From: Pseudomonas sp. 10-1B
Lineage (GTDB): Bacteria > Pseudomonadota > Gammaproteobacteria > Pseudomonadales > Pseudomonadaceae
NCBI RefSeq assembly: GCF_000935045.1
Contig: NZ_JYKS01000015.1
Location: 62,001-126,000 of the forward strand
Direction of reading: 5' to 3'
Length of the DNA stretch: 64,000 nt
Below the pieces are notes generated by a model that was not told the origin of the DNA, did no database searches, and saw nothing but the letters and a program-made list of their open reading frames with translations. This document shows positions 24,976 to 32,408 of this stretch, piece by piece. The first letter of the stretch is position 1, and every line of letters begins with the position of its first letter. A program made the position numbers and the translations under genes.

Positions 24976-25350
24976 ATGAAAATACGTGTCGCAAGGTTGA
25001 TGCTGCTCGGCCTGTTCTCGTTCGCGGCGATGGGCTCGGTATCGGCCACGCAGATGAAAGGCCCCATAGCGGCTGCCCCAGCCGTTCAATCATCGGCGCA
25101 GCCTGCCGGTAACCCCTGGTCGAAGCTGGCCAGTGTGGTGGACGAGCACCCAGCCACGTTGCTCGCCCACGGCGACGACCGCTGGCATGACCACAGAAGC
25201 GACTGGCGCCGCGAGCAGTGGCGTCGCGAGCAAGCCCGACGTGACTGGGAGCGGCGGCGTGACTGGGAACGACGCCGCGACTGGGAGCGCCGCCATGAGC
25301 GGGCCATGCACCATCGCTATAATCATGACCACCGCTACTACCGCCGTTGA
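24976..25350 (+). CDS. Small secreted protein with Arg/Trp/Glu repeats
   Basis: This 124-residue protein has a clear signal peptide (MKIRVARLMLLGLFSFAAMGSVSA). The start at 24976 was chosen because of it. After a low-complexity linker, the C-terminal third is built of near-perfect repeats of the form R-R-D-W-E-R (three or four copies, with R-R-E-Q variants). It ends in His/Tyr/Arg-rich sequence (HHRYNHDHRYYRR). I do not recognise a catalytic domain. The mature protein would be very basic and probably periplasmic. Repeated codons suggest local slippage or duplication. Function unknown. Confidence 0.7.
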   Translation: MKIRVARLMLLGLFSFAAMGSVSATQMKGPIAAAPAVQSSAQPAGNPWSKLASVVDEHPATLLAHGDDRWHDHRSDWRREQWRREQARRDWERRRDWERRRDWERRHERAMHHRYNHDHRYYRR

Positions 25351-25376
25351 ACGGTAAACTTCTTGATAGACGCGGT

Positions 25377-25440
25377 GTGGGAGCAACTGTCTTGTATTGC
25401 CTGGGCCGGCCTCATCGCCGGCAAGCCAGCTCCCACAGGT
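25377..25440. repeat. Single REP element
   Basis: 'GTGTGGGAGCAACTGTC' and 'CGCCGGCAAGCCAGCTCCCACAGG' lie between the secreted-protein gene and the small DUF2986 gene on the opposite strand. The arms match sequences at 19737 and elsewhere. Confidence 0.75.
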
Positions 25441-25478
25441 ACTGCACAGGGCTTGAGGCCTTTGCGCTCCAGGGGGCG

Positions 25479-25637
25479 TCAGCCTTGCGGGGCGTTAGCG
25501 GCATCCCCAGCCGCCTCGGCTTCCATCTTCAAACGGTCGGCCTTGCAAATGTATTTGGGCTTGCGCGGCGCCAGTTTGGCACTGGCTTTCTTGGCATGCG
25601 CCTGCAACAGCTGCTTGATCTTCTTGCGACGATTCAT
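25479..25637 (-). CDS. DUF2986-family small protein
   Basis: A 52-residue protein starts 'MNRRKKIKQLLQAHAKKASA' and continues with KLAPRKPKYICKADRLKMEAE. The Arg/Lys-rich start and the 'KPKYI.KADR' core fit the DUF2986 family of small basic proteins in gammaproteobacteria, whose function is not known to me. The ATG at 25637 has only a weak GTGGA element upstream. It is antisense to nothing obvious and lies between a REP and a LysR gene on the same strand. No enzymatic motif is visible. Confidence 0.75.
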   Translation of the reverse strand: MNRRKKIKQLLQAHAKKASAKLAPRKPKYICKADRLKMEAEAAGDAANAPQG

Positions 25638-25763
25638 GATCCACTGGGCCTGTCAGTACGGTTTCACCGACGACATCATACCCGCGCTCCCTGCCCAGGC
25701 ACAGGCTCAGAAACTGGATTTGGTACTGAACATCACCTTACGCGGCTCGCCGTAGTACCCATT

Positions 25764-26675
25764 TCAGAACTTCGCCAGCTCTTCCCGGCAAAACTCCACG
25801 AACAACTGCGCCGGCTTGGTCAGTTGCACCCGCTTCAAGCGCGCCGCCGCCAGCCCCGACAGCGCCACCGGCTCGGCGATGTCCAGCATGGCCAGGCGCT
25901 GGCCGTCGTAGGTGCATTCCGAATGAGGGCGCGTCACCAGCAGCGAAAAACCGAAGCCCTGCCCGACCATGCCGCGCACCATTTCGATCGACGGTGAGCT
26001 GAAGACGATGTTCGGCGTCAGCCCCATTTCGTTGAACAGGCTGACGAAGTAGGTGCGGCTAGGGGCCACGTCCAGCAGGATCATCGGCTCCGGGCATAAG
26101 TCACGCAGCGATACCTGGGCCTGCCCGGCAAAGCGGTGCTTTTCGGGTAGCAGCACGTAGGGCTTCTGCGGCGGCATCAGCGGCTCGACCTCGATGGTAC
26201 CGTCCAGGTCATGGTCGTAGAGAAACGCCAGGTCGAAGGTGCCAGCGGTCAGGCCCTGGATCAAGTCTTGCTGCTCGCCGTCGCGCAGGCGGATATCCAC
26301 ACCTGGGTAGCGCTGGCGAAAGCCGGCGATCAGGCGCGGCAGGTACAGCGGTGCCACGGTTTCGAAGCAACCGATGTCGATCTGCCCGGCCACGGTGTCG
26401 TTGTCGGCCAGGGCGTTCTGCTCGAATTCATGGGCCATCTGCAGCAGCGACTTGGTCTTGGCGTAGAAACGCTTGCCACTGGGCGTCAGCGACACGCCCT
26501 GGGCGTGGTGGCGGATGAACAACTGCACACCAAAGCTTTCCTCCAGGCTCTTGATGGCCGTGGAGATGGAAGGCTGGGCGATGTACAGCTGGCGCGAAGC
26601 CTCGGCAACGCTGCCGGCCTCCACGGTGGTGACGAAGTACTTGAGTTGTCGCAAGGTATAGGCAGCCACGGGCAC
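25764..26675 (-). CDS. LysR-family transcriptional regulator
   Basis: This 303-residue protein has a LysR helix-turn-helix at residues 6-65 ('GSVAEASRQLYIAQPSISTA') and a full-length effector domain. The start is probably GTG at 26675 (or GTG six bases further in). The normal LysR arrangement of a divergent target is not obvious here: the gap 26676-26821 is followed by a small gene on the same strand. Target and effector unknown. Confidence 0.88.
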   Translation of the reverse strand: MPVAAYTLRQLKYFVTTVEAGSVAEASRQLYIAQPSISTAIKSLEESFGVQLFIRHHAQGVSLTPSGKRFYAKTKSLLQMAHEFEQNALADNDTVAGQIDIGCFETVAPLYLPRLIAGFRQRYPGVDIRLRDGEQQDLIQGLTAGTFDLAFLYDHDLDGTIEVEPLMPPQKPYVLLPEKHRFAGQAQVSLRDLCPEPMILLDVAPSRTYFVSLFNEMGLTPNIVFSSPSIEMVRGMVGQGFGFSLLVTRPHSECTYDGQRLAMLDIAEPVALSGLAAARLKRVQLTKPAQLFVEFCREELAKF

Positions 26676-26785
26676 CTCTCTGACGCCGGTCTGGGCGCGC
26701 TGGGATCATGCCTGACACTTTACCCTTGGCAGCGGCTGGGTGGGGGCTGGGTGATCAAGGATTTACCTATGGCTTGAACAGGTTT

Positions 26786-26821
26786 TTTGTCGGGGGGGGG
26801 CGCCTTGCCCCCCCCGACAAG
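26786..26821. other. Very GC-rich hairpin with poly-G/poly-C arms
   Basis: TTGTC plus nine G, a short CGCCTTG loop, eight C and GACAA form a strong stem just after the stop of the small Cys-containing gene. T residues precede it on the plus strand rather than following it. It therefore does not fit a standard intrinsic terminator in either direction, though it could protect the 3' end of the minus-strand mRNA. Confidence 0.55.
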
Positions 26822-27007
26822 TCACTCGAACTCTACATTAGCCTTTATACAGCTGTCGCCTATCAGCTTGTACCCTGCCTCGCATGGCATTCCGCAAACT
26901 GGGCCCGCACCGCGCTTGCGCCTGGACAGTTTCACCTGGGCCTCTGCCTGTTCCTGCGGGGCCTTTTCGTCGTTGACTGGCAGTTCGATCTTCGGCTCGT
27001 CTTGCAT
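26822..27007 (-). CDS. Small acidic Cys-containing protein of unknown function
   Basis: This 61-residue protein has an acidic, proline-containing N-terminal half and a C-terminal 'PVCGMPCEAGYKLIGDSCIK' with three cysteines. A strong AGGAG ribosome-binding site lies seven bases from the ATG, which is the main support that it is real. No signal peptide is seen. The cysteines could bind metal or form a disulfide. Unrecognised otherwise. Confidence 0.65.
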   Translation of the reverse strand: MQDEPKIELPVNDEKAPQEQAEAQVKLSRRKRGAGPVCGMPCEAGYKLIGDSCIKANVEFE

Positions 27008-27214
27008 GTTCTTTACTCCTGGGTTGGGTTGACTTGCCCGATCAACGTTACCGCGCGCTTCTACACCACCCCACCTGGAAACACAGTCTCTGTGGGAGAT
27101 CTACGAATCAGCGCTGCCACTGGTCAAATGTCCCCGAACGACTTTACTGATACTCAACGGCACCAGTATGCGTGGCCGTGTTCGATGACACTTGCGCACC
27201 AACAAGGAAAACAG

Positions 27215-27784
27215 ATGCGCCACGAATTCAGCGAAGTGCTCAATGACCTGGTCGATTACTTTCTGCTTGGCGATATCCAGTTGCTCGAACGCTTCAAGCA
27301 GGACCATGAATTGCCCGACGACCTGGCCCACGAATTCACCCATAACGACAGCGGCGACCAGGCTGTACGCGAAGGTATCGTGCTACCCCTGGCCGGGGTC
27401 GACAATCTGCCCTACCGCATCCTGTTCACCCTCGATGGCTACACCCCGGCCCTGCGCGAACCCGGCAGCCGCCTCAAGCACCGCCGCAATGGCTACGTGC
27501 TGCAGGTCGAGTACGGCGTACTGATGCTATACACCTGGCGCATTCTGCAGCACTTCACGTCCAAGACAGTGGGCGACCAGCTAGCGCGTTACCAAGTGCC
27601 GGGGCGGCCGATCATCGAACTGGACAATGGCTGGTATGACGTGGAGGTGCTGGCCGGTGCGCTGGTGCGGGACGGGTTGTACGAACCGGCATTCGAGTTC
27701 GTGCTGAAGAAGCGCTGGAGCCGGGGTGAGGCCACTGATGTGGATACCGGGTATGCCTTTGGCCTGCGTGGCTATTTCGACTGA
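27215..27784 (+). CDS. Conserved-looking hypothetical protein, 189 residues
   Basis: The ATG at 27215 follows an AAGGAA site nine bases upstream. The in-frame codons further upstream cross unrelated DNA, so I used this start. The protein is soluble and acidic ('MRHEFSEVLNDLVDYFLLGD' at the start, '...DTGYAFGLRGYFD' at the end), with no signal peptide or membrane helix. I do not recognise its family. It is flanked by the small Cys protein (divergent) and a REP pair, and looks monocistronic. Confidence 0.75.
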   Translation: MRHEFSEVLNDLVDYFLLGDIQLLERFKQDHELPDDLAHEFTHNDSGDQAVREGIVLPLAGVDNLPYRILFTLDGYTPALREPGSRLKHRRNGYVLQVEYGVLMLYTWRILQHFTSKTVGDQLARYQVPGRPIIELDNGWYDVEVLAGALVRDGLYEPAFEFVLKKRWSRGEATDVDTGYAFGLRGYFD

Positions 27785-27796
27785 ATGATCGCCTGT

Positions 27797-27895
27797 ACTG
27801 GCCTCTTCGCGGGCAAGCCCGCTCCCACAGGTACATCACAGGCTTTGAAAACTGTGGTGGGCATGTGGGAGCGGGCTTGCCCGCGAAGAGGCCAG
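27797..27895. repeat. REP pair (inverted)
   Basis: 'TCGCGGGCAAGCCCGCTCCCAC' and its inverted partner 'GTGGGAGCGGGCTTGCCCGCGA' are separated by about 30 bases, between converging genes. Confidence 0.9.
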
Positions 27896-27912
27896 TAATG
27901 CCTACATCAAAC

Positions 27913-29592
27913 TCATGTGTGATTGATATCCCGGTCCTTGGTTTCCGGCAGGAAGAAGATCCCCAGCACCGCCGTCATCACCGCAATCACGATCGGGTAC
28001 CACAAGCCGTAATAGATATCCCCGGTCGCCGCCACCATGGCAAACGCCACGGTCGGCAGGAAGCCGCCGAACCAGCCGTTGCCGATATGGTAAGGCAGCG
28101 ACATCGAGGTGTAGCGGATACGCGCCGGGAACAGCTCCACCAGCCAGGCGGCAATCGGTCCATAGACCATGGTCACGTAGATCACCAGGATGGTCAGCAG
28201 CAACAGTACCATTGGGTAGTGGATTTTCGCCGGGTCGGCCTTCTCCGGATAGCCCGCCTCTTTCAATGCACCACTCAAGGTCGCGGTAAAGGCGTCGTTC
28301 TGCACCTTGAAGTCCGCGGCTGCCAGGCTGCGGCCGTCAAAGCTGGGCAGTACCCGTTCGCCTATGCGGATCTGCGCCACGCTGCCAGGTTCGGCCGCTT
28401 CGTTGGTATAGGGGATGGCACGCTTGGCCAGCAGGCTCTTGGCGATGTCGCAGGAGCTGGTGAATTTGGCCTTGCCCACCGGGTCGAACTGGAACGCGCA
28501 CTGGCCCGGGTCGGCCACCACCACCACCGGGTTCTGCTCCTGGGCGACGAACACGTCCGGGTTGCCGTACTCGGTCAGCGCCTTGAAGATCGGGAAATAG
28601 GTCAGTGCGGCGATGATGCAGCCGGCCATGATGATCTTCTTGCGGCCAATGCGGTCGGACAGGCTGCCGAAGAAGATGAAGAACGGCGTGCCGATCAGCA
28701 GCGAGCCGGCAATCAGCAGGTTGGCGGTCTGCGGCTCGATCTTGAGTGTCTGCAACAGGAAGAACAGTGCATAGAACTGCCCGGTGTACCACACCACGGC
28801 TTGGCCGGCGGTACCGCCCAGCAGCGACATGATCACCACCTTGAGGTTGTCCCAGCGGGCGAACGACTCGGTCAGCGGCGCCTTGGACGCCTTGCCTTCG
28901 GCCTTCATCTTCATGAACACCGGCGACTCGTTGAGCTGCATACGGATGTACACCGAAATCGCCAGCAGCAAGATCGACAGCAAGAACGGTACCCGCCAGC
29001 CCCAGGCCTCGAACGTCTCGTTACCCATGGTCGTGCGACAGGCCATGATCACCAACAGCGAGAGGAACAACCCCAAGGTGGCCGTGGTCTGGATCCAGGC
29101 AGTGAAGAAGCCGCGCCGGCCCTTGGGCGCATGCTCGGCCACGTAGGTGGCCGCACCGCCATATTCGCCCCCCAGGGCCAGACCCTGCAACAAACGCAGG
29201 GAGATCAGGATGATCGGCGCCGCTACGCCGATCGAGGCGTAGCTCGGTAGCAGCCCCACCAACGCAGTAGACACACCCATGATGACGATGGTGATGAGGA
29301 AGGTGTACTTGCGCCCGATCATGTCGCCCAGGCGGCCGAACACGATGGCGCCGAACGGCCGCACAGCAAAGCCGGCGGCAAAGGCCAGCAAGGCGAAGAT
29401 GAACGAGGTGGTTTCATTGACCCCGGCAAAGAAGTGCTTGGCGATGATCGCGGCCAGTGAGCCGTACAGATAGAAGTCGTACCATTCGAACACCGTGCCC
29501 AGGGATGACGCGAAGATGACCTTGCGCTCCTCCCGGGTGATACCGCGTTGGGGCGCGCTATTGCCCGTGGATGCGCTGTCGATAACCGCCAT
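27913..29592 (-). CDS. MFS transporter of the metabolite:H+ symporter (MHS) type with a large loop
   Basis: This 559-residue protein carries MHS signatures 'VFEWYDFYLYGSLA' and 'RPFGAIVFGRLGDMIGRK', with a second 'SDRIGRKKIIMAG' after helix 8, as in KgtP/ProP/ShiA relatives. Typical members are 420-450 residues. Here roughly 100 extra residues form a hydrophilic loop between about residues 365 and 465 (with Cys-containing segments 'PGQCAFQF' and 'SSCDIAKSLL'). It probably transports a carboxylate or amino acid with protons. It stands alone, and its substrate is unknown. Confidence 0.9.
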   Translation of the reverse strand: MAVIDSASTGNSAPQRGITREERKVIFASSLGTVFEWYDFYLYGSLAAIIAKHFFAGVNETTSFIFALLAFAAGFAVRPFGAIVFGRLGDMIGRKYTFLITIVIMGVSTALVGLLPSYASIGVAAPIILISLRLLQGLALGGEYGGAATYVAEHAPKGRRGFFTAWIQTTATLGLFLSLLVIMACRTTMGNETFEAWGWRVPFLLSILLLAISVYIRMQLNESPVFMKMKAEGKASKAPLTESFARWDNLKVVIMSLLGGTAGQAVVWYTGQFYALFFLLQTLKIEPQTANLLIAGSLLIGTPFFIFFGSLSDRIGRKKIIMAGCIIAALTYFPIFKALTEYGNPDVFVAQEQNPVVVVADPGQCAFQFDPVGKAKFTSSCDIAKSLLAKRAIPYTNEAAEPGSVAQIRIGERVLPSFDGRSLAAADFKVQNDAFTATLSGALKEAGYPEKADPAKIHYPMVLLLLTILVIYVTMVYGPIAAWLVELFPARIRYTSMSLPYHIGNGWFGGFLPTVAFAMVAATGDIYYGLWYPIVIAVMTAVLGIFFLPETKDRDINHT

Positions 29593-29835
29593 GGGTTGCC
29601 TCCGTCTTGTCGTTATGCAGGCCGGAGTACTTCACAGGGAGTACTTCAAAAAATACTCACCCCCAATTTCACCGTCGCACCCAGGCCCTAGGGCTTGCTT
29701 TGGTTGCGCGAAGCACGACGAGGCAGGCCGCCTCGGATCGCAGCAAGGTCACTGAAGCATAATAGGCTTTGCCGGGATATCCACTCGCCCGGCCACGCGC
29801 AAGGGGGCGGCATGAACGACAAGGCAACGCAGGGT

Positions 29836-29880
29836 TGGCACCGGCTTCGCCGGTGTTCGCGGGCATGCCCGCTCCCACAG
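29836..29880. repeat. REP-type element
   Basis: 'GGCACCGGCTTCGCCGGTG' followed by 'TTCGCGGGCATGCCCGCTCCC', in the 429-base gap 29593-30021. The gap otherwise contains a large perfect hairpin and copy 2 of the 49-base repeat, and no gene. Confidence 0.85.
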
Positions 29881-29921
29881 GGGTCGCATCAGGGCTGACA
29901 GGTGTTGGCCACAAGATATGC

Positions 29922-29973
29922 AGCGCCTGTGAGACCGAGCGCCGCGCGGGCGGCGCTCGGTCTCACAGGCGCT
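29922..29973. repeat. Perfect 24-base inverted repeat (52-base hairpin)
   Basis: The arm AGCGCCTGTGAGACCGAGC continues GCCGC. After a four-base GCGG loop comes the exact reverse complement. No T tract follows on either strand. The right arm runs into the 49-base repeat copy, so this hairpin is attached to the dispersed element. Confidence 0.8.
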
Positions 29974-30012
29974 GAAGATGCCGTGGCGAGCACCTGGCAA
30001 CCCTGATGCCAT
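29964..30012 (-). repeat. 49-base dispersed repeat, copy 2
   Basis: This is an exact reverse-oriented copy of 9108-9156. It overlaps the right arm of the hairpin and stops nine bases before the 3' end of the hydrolase gene. Confidence 0.85.
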
Positions 30013-30021
30013 AGAAAACTT

Positions 30022-30801
30022 TCAGCGCAAGAACTGCACCACTTCCACCAACACCTCCTCCGCCCGCTCCCGGTGCGGCACATGCCCACAGCCCGGCAGC
30101 AGCCGCATTGTCCCAGGCCCCGCAGCCAACGCCAGCAGCCGCTGCGGGTGCGCGTGCGAACCAAACTCGTCGTCATCGCCATGTAGGCTCAACAGCGGGC
30201 AACGCACCTGCGGCAACACGGTATCCAGGCTCCAGGCGGCAAAGTCCTCGCCGAGCCAGTTGTCCACCCAGGCGCGCAATACCCACTCGGCCTTGCCCCC
30301 ATGGTAGCGCTCCAGCCGTTGCAACTGCCCAGGCTCGGCAAACTGCAGCTCGGCAGCGCGAATGCCTTCAAGAGTGCGCGCTTCGACAAACGCCTGCGCC
30401 GACTCGGTGATCAACCCCACGCAGTGCTCAGCGAACAGCGCCGCACAGGCCACGGCCATTCCGCCGCCAACGCTGTGCCCGAAGACAATGAATTCGCCGA
30501 TGCCGAAATACCCGCGCAGTGCCGTGAACCCCTGTCGCGCCTCGTCTTCGACAAAACCCAGGCGCAACCTGCCCGGGTGGGCATCGGAACGGCCAAAACC
30601 CAAGCGGTCGTAGGCGATCACCCGGTGCCCGGTGGCTTGCGCCAGCCGTGCCGGGAAGTCGCGCCACAAGGCGACACAGCCCAGCGAATCATGCAGCAGG
30701 ACAATAGGCGCCCCCTGCACTTGCAGCGGCACCCACTCCTGGGCGAACAGCTTGCCCTGCGCGGTGTCGATCCAGTGCTCGCAGGTATTCAGGCTGATCA
30801 T
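30022..30801 (-). CDS. Alpha/beta-fold hydrolase
   Basis: This 259-residue protein has a complete triad: Ser in 'FGHSVGGGMA', Asp in 'LHGDDDEFG' and His in 'GCGHVPHRE', with 'VLLHDSLGCVALWRDFP' as the oxyanion loop. The ATG at 30801 overlaps the TGA of the upstream VOC gene (ATGA), so the two are translationally coupled; this decides the start. It resembles small esterases and haloperoxidase-like hydrolases. The partner VOC protein may act on the same compound. Substrate unknown. Confidence 0.88.
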   Translation of the reverse strand: MISLNTCEHWIDTAQGKLFAQEWVPLQVQGAPIVLLHDSLGCVALWRDFPARLAQATGHRVIAYDRLGFGRSDAHPGRLRLGFVEDEARQGFTALRGYFGIGEFIVFGHSVGGGMAVACAALFAEHCVGLITESAQAFVEARTLEGIRAAELQFAEPGQLQRLERYHGGKAEWVLRAWVDNWLGEDFAAWSLDTVLPQVRCPLLSLHGDDDEFGSHAHPQRLLALAAGPGTMRLLPGCGHVPHRERAEEVLVEVVQFLR

Positions 30802-31223
30802 GGTGCCTTCGCTGCCGGTACCGGCCCCTTCAGCTCGACCTGGTTGCCATCCGGGTCGTAGCAATACAGCGACAGCCCCTCGCCTTCGGCGCCATAGCGC
30901 TTCTCGGCAGGCTCCACCGTTACCCCCGCCGCTTGCAGGTAGGCGGTCAATGCCGCCTCGTCGAACGGTTCGATACGCAGGCAAAAATGATGCAAGTTGC
31001 GCCCCTCAGCCCCCGGTGCCGCCCCACCTGGCTGTCCCAACGGGCCGTCCAGGCTCACCAGGTCGATCATCGCCGTACCCGTGGCCAGGTGGACCATGCC
31101 CAAGTCCTCGCGCACCCGGCTGACCGTGCAGCCGAGCAACTCGGTATAAAAGGCGACGCTACGTGGCAGGTCGCTGACCCGCAGGACGAGGTGGTCGATG
31201 TGCTTGATGGCGAACGGTCGCAT
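30798..31223 (-). CDS. VOC (glyoxalase/bleomycin resistance) family protein
   Basis: This 141-residue single VOC domain starts 'MRPFAIKHIDHLVLRVSDLP'. Candidate metal ligands are the His in 'IKHIDHLV', the His in 'NLHHFCLRI' and the Glu in 'DPDGNQVELKG'. A strong AAGGAG site precedes the ATG at 31223. Members are lyases, isomerases, dioxygenases or binding proteins. It is coupled by a four-base overlap to the downstream hydrolase. Confidence 0.88.
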   Translation of the reverse strand: MRPFAIKHIDHLVLRVSDLPRSVAFYTELLGCTVSRVREDLGMVHLATGTAMIDLVSLDGPLGQPGGAAPGAEGRNLHHFCLRIEPFDEAALTAYLQAAGVTVEPAEKRYGAEGEGLSLYCYDPDGNQVELKGPVPAAKAP

Positions 31224-31298
31224 GCCGGGCTCCTTGTGGCGTTTGCGCGAATACGTTCGCCACCATAGCCCAGGTCCGCATGGCGTGACCAGAATCAC

Positions 31299-32225
31299 CT
31301 ACTCGTTCACCAACCGTTGCAGCACGCCCCCTTCATGGCGCGCCAGGATACGCAGCAATTGATCGACCAGCGCCCGGTCCGGCGCATCCAGGTGGAAGTG
31401 ATGCCCGCCCGGGTGCCAGAAAATCTTCGCCTGGCTGGGCAAGGCCGCCTGGCGCCGGGCAAAGGCCTCGCCACTGAATGCCCCCTGGCGACCGAACAGC
31501 AGGTACAACGGGCAGCGGATCTGCCTGAGCAGGTCGCAGGCTTCGCGTTCGGTCAGCGGCATGGGTTCGGGCAGCACCAGACGTGGGTCGTGGCGCCAGC
31601 AATAACCATCGTCCAGTTGCAGCAGGTCACGCAGCGCCAGCAGCCGTGCGGCACCTTCCGACAATTCGGTGTCCAGGCGCTCGCGGCGTTGTGCCAAGGC
31701 CGTGTCCAGGTCATCGAAACGGCCGACGTCCGGTTCGGCAAAGCCCTGCAACTGGCTGCGCTGCACCATGCGCTTGAGCCGGTAGGCCCGCGCCAGGTGC
31801 TGCACACGGTCATCCTCGGCCACCGTGAACGGTGCGCCCATGCCGTCGAGGAAGGTCATGCTGGCGATACCGCTGGTCATGGCCGCCAACAGCGACGCCA
31901 CGCCAGTGCCCATGCCATGGGCCAGCACATGAAACTGCCCCAGGCCCAGGCTGTCGGTAACCGCCAGCATGTCCTCGGCATGTTCCCACAGGTAGTAGCC
32001 ACTGTCGTGGCGGCGATGGTCCGAACGACCGTGGCCGACCAGGTCGGGGGCGACCACGAAGCAGCCGTCGAGCAGGGGTGCCAGGCGTTCGAACGAGGCG
32101 GCGTTGTCCAGCCAGCCATGCAGGGCCAGCACAGGGATACCGTCTTCGGCGCCCCAGGTGCGGACCGCTATTTCAATACCATCGAGGTCAAGCAGGTGAT
32201 CTTTGGGACTACACAGCGAACGCAT
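31299..32225 (-). CDS. Alpha/beta-fold hydrolase homologue lacking the nucleophile serine
   Basis: This 308-residue protein has the fold's N-terminal 'LALHGWLDNAASFERLAPLL' and C-terminal 'HPGGHHFHLDAP' (His). The nucleophile elbow, normally G-x-S-x-G, reads 'AHGMGTG' with Gly (codon GGC) where Ser is expected. The usual acid position is also unclear ('LFGRQGAFSG'). The frame is otherwise intact, so this is probably a non-catalytic or repurposed homologue rather than a decayed gene. It is 75 bases upstream of the VOC gene on the same strand and could share its operon. Confidence 0.82.
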   Translation of the reverse strand: MRSLCSPKDHLLDLDGIEIAVRTWGAEDGIPVLALHGWLDNAASFERLAPLLDGCFVVAPDLVGHGRSDHRRHDSGYYLWEHAEDMLAVTDSLGLGQFHVLAHGMGTGVASLLAAMTSGIASMTFLDGMGAPFTVAEDDRVQHLARAYRLKRMVQRSQLQGFAEPDVGRFDDLDTALAQRRERLDTELSEGAARLLALRDLLQLDDGYCWRHDPRLVLPEPMPLTEREACDLLRQIRCPLYLLFGRQGAFSGEAFARRQAALPSQAKIFWHPGGHHFHLDAPDRALVDQLLRILARHEGGVLQRLVNE

Positions 32226-32408
32226 TGAAGTTCTCCTTGGCTGAAGCCTGCGCCATGGCCTGCTTCACCCTCTCGCAGATCCACCCTTGCTGCTGGCCCC
32301 TCACCGACCCGCGCATGCGCAAGACCGACCGTTGCCGACAACTATCTACCGCACTACGCGGCTTCGATGAAGGTGAACTAACGCCTCCCTCCGCAAGAGC
32401 GCATCAAC

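Noticed and set aside
26786..26821. Intrinsic terminator for the small Cys gene
   Set aside because: The T tract lies on the wrong side of the hairpin for either direction, so I recorded it only as a hairpin.
29812..29898. Short frame 'MNDKATQGWHRL' near the REP
   Set aside because: It runs into REP sequence, has no clear ribosome-binding site and looks like a by-product of the repeat.
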